NCBI GenBank assembly: GCA_002839155.1 | Contig: PGXM01000004.1 | Coordinates: 62,001 to 126,000, forward strand | DNA length: 64,000 bases | Source: Tenericutes bacterium HGW-Tenericutes-1 | GTDB lineage: Bacteria; Bacillota_I; Bacilli_A; Izemoplasmatales; Hujiaoplasmataceae | Direction of reading: 5' to 3' | Shown: one piece after another, positions 55,562-63,585 of the stretch | Layout of the letters: each line of letters starts with the position of its first letter | Numbering within the stretch: position 1 is the first letter of the stretch | Program-made: the position numbers and the translations under genes | The notes under the pieces: generated by a model | Database searches by the model: none | What the model saw: only the letters and a program-made list of their open reading frames with translations | What the model was told of the DNA's origin: nothing

Positions 55562-55674
55562 ATCATTTCTCCTAAATATTATTTTGAACTTCATATTAAT
55601 TATTGTATCATATATTTAACGGTAATAAATTAGTTTGCTCAAAAATGCTCAATAATCAAAAAAGTGGTGATAAG
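55562..55674. promoter_or_regulatory. Shared divergent control region of heliorhodopsin and photolyase
   Basis: All signals for both genes lie in 113 bases. For the photolyase a candidate is TTGAAC (55584-55589), 16-base spacer, TATCAT (55606-55611). On the minus strand TACAAT (complement of 55602-55607) can serve as -10 for heliorhodopsin but has a poor -35. The two -10 elements would overlap, so polymerases would compete. Confidence 0.5.
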
Positions 55675-57066
55675 ATGAATCCAAATCGAATTAATAACAT
55701 TAAAACCGGAATCGTAACAAGCGAAAAATCGTATGTACTCTATTGGATGCAGCAATCTCAAAGAGTCTATTATAACCATGCTTTGGAACATGCTATTAAC
55801 CGAGCTAATGAACTTGAATTACCGTTGGTTGTGTTCTTTGGATTAACACCTAATTATCCAGATGCCAATCATAGACATTATCAATTTATGCTCGAAGGAT
55901 TAAAAGAAGTTAAATTTGTTTTAGAAGCGATGCATATTTCTTTTGTATTTAAGTTAGAATCTCCTGAAAAAGCAATTTTACCATTATTAACTGAAGCAGA
56001 CACGCTAGTGATGGATTATGGATATATGAGACATCAAAAACAGTGGCGTCAAAAAGTATGGGATTATGCTAATCGACATTTAAAAGAACTCACCATTGAC
56101 ATCGTGGATACCGATGTGATTGTCCCCGTTGATGAAGCGTCTAATAAAGCGGAATATGGTGCCTATACATTAAGACCAAAACTCCATAAAATCTATAATG
56201 AGTATAGAGATTATGGTGGCTTGCTTGAGGTAAATCAGCCAACTTTCATAAAGATTGGATCAGATGATGATTTAAGCGATATTGATTTATTAATCTCTAA
56301 ATTAGAGATTGATAAAACAGTGACTCCTAGTCTTATCTATCACGGGGGTTACACTCATGCGAAAGCCCATTTGATTGATTTTTTAACTTATAAAATCAAC
56401 CAATATCCTTTAAGCAATAACCCAGGGGATGATTTGACTTCAAAATTGTCGATGTATCTTCATTTTGGTCAAATTTCTTCTTTAGAGATACTAGATTCAC
56501 TCATTGAAAGATTTCATTCAAACGAGGTAACGCAAGAAGCATACCTTGCGTTCTTCGAACAACTATTAGTTAGAAGAGAACTGGCTTTTAATTATGTGAC
56601 TTATCATAAGGGATACGATCGCTTTGATTCAATGACCGAACCTTGGGCCTATATCACGATGAAAGAACATCATCATGATGATAGATTATATCTATATACC
56701 ATACAAGATTATGTAACATTTAAAACCCATGATCCTTATTTCAATGCCGCGATGAAGGAAATGGTTTATACGGGTTATATGCATAATTATATGCGCATGT
56801 ACTGGGCAAAGAAGATTATTGAGTGGTCAGATACGTTTGAGGAGGCTTATAAAACGATTATTGAACTGAATAATAAGTACTTTATCGACGGAAGAGATCC
56901 AAATAGTTATGCTGGGGTAGCTTGGTGTTTTGGAAAACATGATAGAGCCTGGACTGAAAGATTAATATTTGGTAAATTAAGATATATGAATGCAACAGGA
57001 CTTGAAAGAAAATTCGATATGGATAAATATATAAATAGAGTTAATGAATTAATTTCATTTTCTTAA
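55675..57066 (+). CDS. phr: Class II deoxyribodipyrimidine photolyase
   Basis: Blue-light FAD enzyme that splits UV-made pyrimidine dimers, 463 residues. Class II features are the early YVLYWMQQSQRVYYNHALEH, the FAD-domain segments LVRRELAFNYVTY and YMHNYMRMYWAKKIIEW, and the ending FGKLRYMNATGLERKFD. ATG 55675 has GTGGTGATAAG upstream; an in-frame ATG at 55603 has no RBS and falls in the divergent promoter region. Together with uvrB at 24595 it gives both light and dark repair. Its neighbour is heliorhodopsin. Confidence 0.95.
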   Translation: MNPNRINNIKTGIVTSEKSYVLYWMQQSQRVYYNHALEHAINRANELELPLVVFFGLTPNYPDANHRHYQFMLEGLKEVKFVLEAMHISFVFKLESPEKAILPLLTEADTLVMDYGYMRHQKQWRQKVWDYANRHLKELTIDIVDTDVIVPVDEASNKAEYGAYTLRPKLHKIYNEYRDYGGLLEVNQPTFIKIGSDDDLSDIDLLISKLEIDKTVTPSLIYHGGYTHAKAHLIDFLTYKINQYPLSNNPGDDLTSKLSMYLHFGQISSLEILDSLIERFHSNEVTQEAYLAFFEQLLVRRELAFNYVTYHKGYDRFDSMTEPWAYITMKEHHHDDRLYLYTIQDYVTFKTHDPYFNAAMKEMVYTGYMHNYMRMYWAKKIIEWSDTFEEAYKTIIELNNKYFIDGRDPNSYAGVAWCFGKHDRAWTERLIFGKLRYMNATGLERKFDMDKYINRVNELISFS

Positions 57067-57096
57067 TAAAATGACATATTCCTGTGGAGATAACTT

Positions 57097-58530
57097 ATGC
57101 AAAACGAATCTAAACTGATTAGTATTTCTAAGAAAAGTTTCTTTAGTGTCGTTATCATATTATTGGTTCTTATCATTGGAGCTGGTATCTTAACGCATGT
57201 TATACCTTCTGGGGCTTATGACCGTGATGGTGACATGATCATCAATGGTACGTATCACTTAATTGAAGATACGAATGGATATCCTTACTGGCGATTATTA
57301 CTCGCTCCTTTTGAAGTGTTAGGGTCAAGCGATGGGTTATCAATTATTGTGATTTCTATCTTTATCTTGGTACTAGGTGGAACATTTACATTAATGGATA
57401 AAACAGGTGGAATCAAAGTCATTTTAAAACGATTAATTGCTAAATACAAAACCAAGAAATATGTTCTGTTAAGAATCGTGATATTAGCCTTTATGATGTT
57501 TGGAGCTTTCTTTGGTATCTTTGAAGAATCAATCGCATTATTACCGATTATGATTCTTTTATCACTTTCCTTGGGATGGGACACTTTAATCGGGTTAGGC
57601 ATGACGATGTTAGCGGCCGGATTTGGATTTGCGAGTGCGATAACCAATCCATTCTCGATTGGTATCGCTTCTGAACTCGCTAATACCAATATATTATCAG
57701 GCGTTTGGTACCGTTTAATTGTCTTTGGAGTATTGTATTTCATCTTGTCAACCTTTATGGTTAGATATGCTAAAAAGATTGATAAGGATCCCACAAAGAG
57801 CTTAACTTATGAAGATGACTTAAAGAAAGCTAGAAGCTTTGATTTGTCTGAAACAATGACGTTTGAGAGAGAATTAGTTATCTATAAAGCCTATATTTGG
57901 ATGTTTATTATCTTCTTAGTATCTATATTACTTATTAGTGTTATTGACCTAATATTAGCCGTTTCCTTGCCTACGATACCCGTCATGGCACTGATCTTTT
58001 TAGTTGGTGGTTTGATTGCAGGGTATCTTGTTAGTAGGAATATTAAATATACTTTAAAAGTCTATCTCGAAGGCATGTTATCGGTAGCACCAGCGATATT
58101 ACTGATCATGATGGCAGCGAGCGTTAAGTTTGTGATTGTTGAAGGAAATGTCATGGATACAATCCTTTATTATCTCTCCGATGTCCTTTCAAGTCAGGGA
58201 GCGATTGTAGGGATATTACTGATTTATGCTTTGGTCATTGTCACTGATTTCTTTATTGGTTCAGCTTCTGCGAAAGCATATTTAGTAATTCCATTATTAA
58301 TTCCATTAGCGTCACTTGTTGGATATAGTAAAGAATTAGCAATCCTTGCCTTTGTCTTTGGGGACGGATATACGAATGTAATCTTTCCTACAAGTGCAGT
58401 GATGCTAGTAGGTTTGTCCATTGGTGGCGTCAGTTATGGTAAGTGGTTTAGATGGAGCGGATTATTACAACTGGGGATATTGGTGTTAACTGCATTGTTT
58501 TTGATACTTGCTGTTTGGATAGGATATTAA
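57097..58530 (+). CDS. YfcC-family transporter
   Basis: A 477-residue membrane protein with about twelve spans, of the YfcC (C4-dicarboxylate carrier/basic amino acid antiporter-like) family. Typical parts are ILTHVIPSGAYDRDGDMI after the first span, GAFFGIFEESIALLPIMI in the middle, and FADGY-like VFGDGYTNVIFPTSAVML near the end. TGTGGAG precedes ATG, 30 bases after photolyase, so they may be co-transcribed. The substrate is uncertain; amino acids or peptides are plausible for the family. Confidence 0.88.
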   Translation: MQNESKLISISKKSFFSVVIILLVLIIGAGILTHVIPSGAYDRDGDMIINGTYHLIEDTNGYPYWRLLLAPFEVLGSSDGLSIIVISIFILVLGGTFTLMDKTGGIKVILKRLIAKYKTKKYVLLRIVILAFMMFGAFFGIFEESIALLPIMILLSLSLGWDTLIGLGMTMLAAGFGFASAITNPFSIGIASELANTNILSGVWYRLIVFGVLYFILSTFMVRYAKKIDKDPTKSLTYEDDLKKARSFDLSETMTFERELVIYKAYIWMFIIFLVSILLISVIDLILAVSLPTIPVMALIFLVGGLIAGYLVSRNIKYTLKVYLEGMLSVAPAILLIMMAASVKFVIVEGNVMDTILYYLSDVLSSQGAIVGILLIYALVIVTDFFIGSASAKAYLVIPLLIPLASLVGYSKELAILAFVFGDGYTNVIFPTSAVMLVGLSIGGVSYGKWFRWSGLLQLGILVLTALFLILAVWIGY

Positions 58531-58537
58531 TAAAAAA

Positions 58538-58570
58538 GGACTTCACATTATAAATGAAGTCCATTTCTTA
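58538..58570 (+). terminator. Terminator after the YfcC-family gene
   Basis: GGACTTCA (58538-58545) and TGAAGTCC (58555-58562) make an 8-bp stem with a short, interrupted T tail. The gap to 58687 is otherwise AT-rich with no gene seen. Confidence 0.7.
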
Positions 58571-58686
58571 TACTTTTAATTAAAAAATCCTTACTATAAT
58601 TAACACAACTCCAAAATAACATAAAAACTATTGTTTTTTTTAGCTTAATGGTATATTTTATAGTAGTTAATATTGATTATTTAAGA

Positions 58687-59928
58687 CTATTCTGATTCTA
58701 TGATGTTTGATAATTTGTATCCCATCTTCTTTATAACTCCACATACAAGAGCGTTACCCATCATAAAATATCTTCTTCGTTCAGGCATTCCTGTATTTGT
58801 CCAATCATCAGGGAACTCGTTTAATCTTTCTGTTTCAATCGGAGTAATGATTCGATTTTTTCCTGTCACAAAATCCTCTATAACATGTGAACTTCGATTT
58901 ATTGTTCCTTCACTCGTTAGCATTGTTCTCCCTGGGACATTTAGTTTATCTGGATAAGACATACCACCTTCTGAATAAAAATATGTATGTCCATTTTTAT
59001 TTCTTTCTATTTTTTTACCGCCTTTTAAATCTTTAAATTTCTTTTCTTCATATTCGTTAATAAAATATTTATCCTCAACTGGAGTTTTTAATCTAATATC
59101 TCCAAGTGTTATTATGTTTTTATCGATAACGGGATTTGATTTTCTGGTATAGATTGTTCCTTTTAACATTAATCCTGTATTTTCAAATTTAAACTCAAAC
59201 GATTGAGTCATTTTTACTAAGTCATCATAGAATTCTTTAGTTATTTTAGTCTCTGTAAATGATTCATTTTTTTCAATAGGAAATGTTGAAGAAAAGAAAC
59301 CATTAGTGTTAAATATTTCTGATGCTCTATTCGTTATGATTTGATTATAATACTTAGTTGATTTATGGAATGCAAATATATATATTCGACGTCTTTTTTG
59401 TGGATGCCCATACTCAGCAGCGTTAATGACTCTCCACTCTACCCCATAACCTAAATCATCGAGGCATCTTAACATTATTCCAAAATCTCTACCTCTTTGT
59501 TTTGATGGAGATTTTATCAACCTATCTACGTTTTCTAGAAGGACGAATGGTGGGGTTTTAACCTTCAAAATATCATTAATTTGCCACCATAAAACACCTT
59601 TTTTGCCTTCAATTCCTTTCTCTTTAGACAAGCTTCGAGCAACAGAATAGTCTTGGCAAGGAAAACCCCCAACTAATAAAGTGTGATTTGGGATAGTTTT
59701 TTTGTCTATTAGGGATATATCGGTGTTAACATGATTTATTGATTCTCCAAATCGAGCTTGATAGCAATCAAATGCATGTTGTGAAACAGTAGAAGGTTCC
59801 CACTGGTTTGCCCATACAAAAGTATAGTTGTCATTTTCGATTACCTTATTATCTTCAATTATAATTTCGTTGAGGCCAACACGAAATCCCCCAACACCAG
59901 CAAATAGTTCAATAACACTTTTTTCCAT
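58687..59928 (-). CDS. DNA (cytosine-5) methyltransferase of a Sau3AI-like system
   Basis: C5-methyltransferase of 413 residues. Motif I is ELFAGVGGFRVGL, motif IV GGFPCQDYSVA with the catalytic Cys, motif VI LLENVDRL, and motif VIII QKRRRIYIFAF. A target-recognition region spans about 240-330, and motifs IX-X end in RLNEFPDDWT and RRYFMMGNALVCGV. ATG 59928 is preferred (GGTG seven bases upstream); a further in-frame ATG lies at 59940. The divergent neighbour is a Sau3AI-like nuclease, so GATC with 5-methylcytosine is the predicted specificity. Codons are more AT-rich than in the surrounding operons. Confidence 0.92.
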   Translation of the reverse strand: MEKSVIELFAGVGGFRVGLNEIIIEDNKVIENDNYTFVWANQWEPSTVSQHAFDCYQARFGESINHVNTDISLIDKKTIPNHTLLVGGFPCQDYSVARSLSKEKGIEGKKGVLWWQINDILKVKTPPFVLLENVDRLIKSPSKQRGRDFGIMLRCLDDLGYGVEWRVINAAEYGHPQKRRRIYIFAFHKSTKYYNQIITNRASEIFNTNGFFSSTFPIEKNESFTETKITKEFYDDLVKMTQSFEFKFENTGLMLKGTIYTRKSNPVIDKNIITLGDIRLKTPVEDKYFINEYEEKKFKDLKGGKKIERNKNGHTYFYSEGGMSYPDKLNVPGRTMLTSEGTINRSSHVIEDFVTGKNRIITPIETERLNEFPDDWTNTGMPERRRYFMMGNALVCGVIKKMGYKLSNIIESE

Positions 59929-59960
59929 TATATACACCATGTTTTCTTATGTGATTTACT

Positions 59961-61421
59961 ATGTACTACTATATCAAAAAAAAGGATTTAAATCAAGATC
60001 AATTGAAAGAAATTTTAATGAGTGATGGGGTGGATTTCATGATTAGTAATAAGAATATGACAATTGAAAATATTAAATTAATCGGAGAAAGCGTTGTTGG
60101 AAAAACTTTAGGAGAAATATCGAATAAAATAATCAATGTGAATAAGAGGAATAAAGGTTCTAGTGGTATGATGATAGAAGAAGAAGTATTCGGATATCAT
60201 AATAACAGTAATCCTGAACCTGATTTTTTCGATGCTAAAACAGAATTAAAGTTTACACCAATTAAAAAGAATAATAATGGTACTTTTTCAGCCAAAGAAA
60301 GACTAGTTTTAAATATAATTAACTACATGGAGGAATATAAGAAAGACTTTTATTCAAGTTCTTTTTGGATGAAAAACCAGAGGTTATTTATATTGTTCTA
60401 TCTTTGGGAAATTAATCTTGAGCAAAAAGATTATCGAGTGGTCATGAGTTTGCTCCATGAATACCCAGAAGAAGACTTGCTAATAATCATTCAAGATTGG
60501 CAAAAGATTGTCGAAAAGATCCGAAATGGAAAAGCTCATGAATTATCAGAATCCGATACATTGTATTTAGGTGCTTGTCAAAAAGGGAAAAACAGACATT
60601 CACTTAGAAAACAACCATTTTCTAGTGTATTAGCTATGCAAAGGGCTTTTTCTTTAAAAAATTCTTACATGACTCAATTGGTAAGAATGAAGTACATGGA
60701 AGTAGATAGCGAAAAGATAGTAAAAAAATCTGAACTTGAAAATAAGTCTTTTGAAGAGATTATTTATGCTCGACTTGAAAGATTTATAGGACTATCTCAA
60801 AATGATTTGAAAATTCGTTTTAATATTCAATCTACAGCGAAAAACATAAATGACATGTTACTTTCTCGAATGCTTGGTATAAAAGGAAGAATTAGTAATA
60901 CTTCTGAGTTTATCAAAGCAAATATTATCACAAAAACTATTAGAGTTGAAGCAAATGGTAGAGTGGTAGAGTCAATGTCATTCCCATACTTTTTATATAA
61001 GGATATGTATAATGAAGTTTGGGAAAATTCAACTTTAAGAAATCATTTTGAAACCGAAAAATACATGTTTGTTATTTTTAAGAAACAAAATGACGAATAC
61101 ATATTTTCTGGAGTAATGTTTTGGAATATGCCTGTTACAATCCTAGATAGCAAAGTAAAAGAAGTTTGGGAGAAAACTAAAAATGTGATAATTACTGGTG
61201 ATATTATTAAAAGTATATCTGAGAAAGGAATTGTGCACACTAATTTTCCTACTTCCACCAAAAGCTATCCTATTGTTCACGTAAGACCGCACGGAACAAA
61301 TAAAAATGATAAATGTGCTCTGCCGGTTAAGGAGATACATTACGGTTATTTGGAGTTTACTAAACATTGTTTTTGGCTAACAAATAAGTTCGTAGAAGAA
61401 ATAATTAAATCTAGATTATAA
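59961..61421 (+). CDS. Sau3AI-like type II restriction endonuclease
   Basis: A 486-residue endonuclease with two MutH-like halves, as in Sau3AI, which cuts GATC. The active-site half has GKTLGEI, then PEPDFFDAKTELKFTP giving D88...E95-x-K97. Next come AKERLVLNIINYMEEYKKD, GKAHELSESDTLYLGAC and SLRKQPFSSVLAMQRAFS, segments I recall as conserved in Sau3AI. The start is uncertain: ATG 59961 has no RBS, and ATG 60018 has GAAAGA upstream and fits the family's N terminus as well. Head-to-head with the methyltransferase gene. Confidence 0.88.
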   Translation: MYYYIKKKDLNQDQLKEILMSDGVDFMISNKNMTIENIKLIGESVVGKTLGEISNKIINVNKRNKGSSGMMIEEEVFGYHNNSNPEPDFFDAKTELKFTPIKKNNNGTFSAKERLVLNIINYMEEYKKDFYSSSFWMKNQRLFILFYLWEINLEQKDYRVVMSLLHEYPEEDLLIIIQDWQKIVEKIRNGKAHELSESDTLYLGACQKGKNRHSLRKQPFSSVLAMQRAFSLKNSYMTQLVRMKYMEVDSEKIVKKSELENKSFEEIIYARLERFIGLSQNDLKIRFNIQSTAKNINDMLLSRMLGIKGRISNTSEFIKANIITKTIRVEANGRVVESMSFPYFLYKDMYNEVWENSTLRNHFETEKYMFVIFKKQNDEYIFSGVMFWNMPVTILDSKVKEVWEKTKNVIITGDIIKSISEKGIVHTNFPTSTKSYPIVHVRPHGTNKNDKCALPVKEIHYGYLEFTKHCFWLTNKFVEEIIKSRL

Positions 61422-61455
61422 TAATGTAAAAGAATTATTGTTTGATGTTAATTTT

Positions 61456-61481
61456 CGTGTCATTTTATGACACGTTTTTTA
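61456..61481 (+). terminator. Terminator of the restriction endonuclease gene
   Basis: CGTGTCA (61456-61462) pairs with TGACACG (61468-61474) around TTTTA, followed by six Ts. Confidence 0.88.
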
Positions 61482-61506
61482 TTTTAAAAATTTTAATATT
61501 ATTTTA

Positions 61507-61543
61507 TTGACAATAGTGTATGACATACAGTATAATATTGTCA
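61507..61543 (+). promoter_or_regulatory. PadR-operon promoter with nested palindromes
   Basis: TTGACA (61507-61512), 18-base spacer, TATAAT (61531-61536), both perfect consensus. Inside the spacer lies TGTATGACATACA (61517-61529), a perfect palindrome. Outer arms TGACAATA (61508-61515) and TATTGTCA (61536-61543) are also exactly complementary. Likely PadR operator. Confidence 0.82.
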
Positions 61544-61555
61544 GGTGGTGAAAAC

Positions 61556-61894
61556 ATGATCGATCAATCAATGTTAACGAATCTAAAAAATGAATTAAGA
61601 AGAGGAACACAAGTCCTTGCTGTATTAAGTCAACTTGATAAAACTCAGTATGGTTATTCCCTCTTACAAGATCTTGAAGATAAGAAAGTCAATATCGAAG
61701 CTGGTACCTTATATCCTTTACTTAGACGACTTGAATCTCAAGGATTACTAAAAAGTGAATGGGACACCACTGAAAGTCGTCCCAGAAAGTATTACTTGCT
61801 CAGTGAAGATGGCAAAGAAGTGTATCAATTATTATTAAATGAATGGAATACTATAGCTAAAGAGATGAGCAATCTCTTTGAAGGGGAGAAATAA
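61556..61894 (+). CDS. PadR-family transcriptional regulator
   Basis: A 112-residue winged-helix regulator. YGYSLLQDLEDKKVNIEAGT then LYPLLRRLESQGLLKSEW is the PadR DNA-binding signature, and SRPRKYYLLSEDGKE the wing. ATG 61556 has GGTGGTGA upstream; a longer frame from 61520 would start inside the promoter. It is followed 2 bases later by a HAAS-domain membrane protein gene, the usual partner. Ligand unknown; autoregulation is expected from the promoter palindromes. Confidence 0.93.
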   Translation: MIDQSMLTNLKNELRRGTQVLAVLSQLDKTQYGYSLLQDLEDKKVNIEAGTLYPLLRRLESQGLLKSEWDTTESRPRKYYLLSEDGKEVYQLLLNEWNTIAKEMSNLFEGEK

Positions 61895-61896
61895 TT

Positions 61897-62907
61897 ATGA
61901 AAGATATGATTAAAAGATATGTTTATGATGTTACAAGACGTTTACCAGAAAACCAACGTGAAGAAGTTGGAAAAGAATTACTCGCAAATATTAATGATAT
62001 GCTTCCAGAAAACCCATCTGAAGAAGATATCAAGAAAGTTCTCGTTGAATTAGGCGAACCTAGAATACTTGCGACGAGTTACCGTCAAAAACCAAGATAT
62101 TTAATCTCTCCAGAATGGATGGATGACTATTTTCAAACCTTGAAAATTGTCATGATCGTCTTTGGTGTTATCGCTTTAATCTCTGGATTAATTGAAAACA
62201 TTTTAAATCCAGAAGCAGTCAATGTCATTGGCATTATCTTTGAGGTATTCTTCAAAACCATCAGTGAGATTGTTCAAAGTCTCTTTAGTGCATTTGCCAT
62301 CGTTACACTCATATTTGCTGGCATTTCAGCACATCAATCCAAAAATGAGAAATGTGAATGGGATCCTAAAAATTTACCTGAACTTCCAAAAGAAAATGTT
62401 AAGAAAATTTCTAAAGTAGAAAGTATCGTTGGCTTAACATTCTCAATTATCTTTGGTACTTTATTTATATATTTCATGTGGAGAAATCAAGTCTACATTG
62501 GTTGGTTTGAAAATGGAGATTTTGAACATGTTGTCATTCCGTTCTTTAATGCCGATGTATTAAAAACATTTATTCCGTTTTATATCATTTCCGTTGTTTT
62601 AACAATAGTAGAAAGCGGTCTTAAGTTAAAATCAGGACACTGGAATGTCTCCATCGCTACAATTCATACGGTAGAACAAATTTTATCAATCATCGTCTTA
62701 TTCTTTTTTGCGACGACAACTAATTTAGTCAACCCAACATTTTGGGCCGAAGCGGCTGCTTATACAGAAATTACTGCTGAACAATTCTCAGAAGGGTTCT
62801 CAAAAGGTATTTATGGTTTTGCTTGGTTCGTTGCTGTCATGGGATCGATAGATATTTTATCAACGTGGTTTAAAACATTAAAACCAAACAGAAAAGAAAT
62901 AAAATAA
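61897..62907 (+). CDS. HAAS-domain membrane protein
   Basis: A 336-residue protein with an N-terminal HAAS-like helical domain (about 1-70): IKRYVYDVTRRLPENQREEV, then KKVLVELGEPRILATSYR. The HAAS domain is often encoded beside PadR regulators. After it come about six to eight predicted spans in pairs (about 80-100, 110-135, 170-190, 215-235, 250-270, 300-318). GGGGAGAAAT precedes ATG. The family probably conveys envelope signals; the exact job is unknown. Confidence 0.85.
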   Translation: MKDMIKRYVYDVTRRLPENQREEVGKELLANINDMLPENPSEEDIKKVLVELGEPRILATSYRQKPRYLISPEWMDDYFQTLKIVMIVFGVIALISGLIENILNPEAVNVIGIIFEVFFKTISEIVQSLFSAFAIVTLIFAGISAHQSKNEKCEWDPKNLPELPKENVKKISKVESIVGLTFSIIFGTLFIYFMWRNQVYIGWFENGDFEHVVIPFFNADVLKTFIPFYIISVVLTIVESGLKLKSGHWNVSIATIHTVEQILSIIVLFFFATTTNLVNPTFWAEAAAYTEITAEQFSEGFSKGIYGFAWFVAVMGSIDILSTWFKTLKPNRKEIK

Positions 62908-62916
62908 TAAAAATCA

Positions 62917-62947
62917 AGAAGGATGAGTTTTCATCCTTTTTTCTTTT
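62917..62947 (+). terminator. Terminator of the PadR operon
   Basis: AAGGATGA (62919-62926) and TCATCCTT (62931-62938) form an 8-bp stem with a GTTT loop, then a T-rich tail. Confidence 0.85.
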
Positions 62948-62982
62948 TAGAATCGAAATCCCTTGAAATAACACTTGCTCTG

Positions 62983-63053
62983 TTTACTTTTATCTATTGC
63001 TTTGATAGAATAAAACGTGTTATGAAGTATCATTTAGTTGGTTATAAACCAAC
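62983..63053 (+). promoter_or_regulatory. Promoter and leader palindrome of the LURP-one-like gene
   Basis: TTTACT (62983-62988), 17-base spacer, TAGAAT (63006-63011). Downstream, GTTGGTTATAAACCAAC (63037-63053) is a perfect 7-bp-arm palindrome ending at the RBS. It may be an operator or a small RNA hairpin that limits ribosome access. Confidence 0.6.
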
Positions 63054-63066
63054 GAGGAGGAATATC

Positions 63067-63561
63067 ATGAAAAGTTATTATATTAAACAAAAGATTTTTG
63101 CGATCACTGACCGATACAAAGTATTTGATGAATCACAAACAATTCTTTATCATATTGAAAGTAAATTTTTATCTCTAACGCATAAAATGGATTTCTATCG
63201 TGACAAAGATTCAAAGCATCTATTCACCCTTAGACGACAACTATTTACCTTACTCCCAAAATACTTTGTTACTACTCCAGAAGGAGAAGACGTTGCCATT
63301 GTTTCTAAGAAATTCACTTTATTACATCATAAACTAGAAATTGAATCAAAAATGGGTCATTTTACCATGGAAGGTGATTTCTTAGCACATGATTTTTCTG
63401 TCAGCCAAGATGGAAAAGCAGTTCTTGATTTCCATAAAAAATGGTTATCATTTGGCGATGCTTATGAAATAACCATTTATGACGAAGATAAAACTGAGTT
63501 TTTACTTGCCTTAGTCATTTTAATCGATGATTGTTTGCATGACGAAAACAAAAGACATTAA
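63067..63561 (+). CDS. LURP-one-related (LOR) family protein
   Basis: A 164-residue beta-barrel protein resembling LURP-one/Tubby-like folds (YxjI type in Bacilli). It starts YYIKQKIFAITDRYKVFDES, contains IESKFLSLTHKMDFY and FTLRRQLFTLLPKYF, and ends with YEITIYDEDKTEFLLALVIL, all in the order usual for the family. ATG 63067 is preferred because GAGGAGGA lies six bases upstream; a longer frame has no RBS. No biochemical role is established for bacterial members. A dehydrogenase gene follows 24 bases later. Confidence 0.85.
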   Translation: MKSYYIKQKIFAITDRYKVFDESQTILYHIESKFLSLTHKMDFYRDKDSKHLFTLRRQLFTLLPKYFVTTPEGEDVAIVSKKFTLLHHKLEIESKMGHFTMEGDFLAHDFSVSQDGKAVLDFHKKWLSFGDAYEITIYDEDKTEFLLALVILIDDCLHDENKRH

Positions 63562-63585
63562 GAATAAAAATGGCGGTGGTTTGAT

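Noticed and set aside
57285-57794. 169-codon frame on the minus strand
   Set aside because: It is antisense to the YfcC-family gene, has no RBS and reads like the complement of hydrophobic codons.
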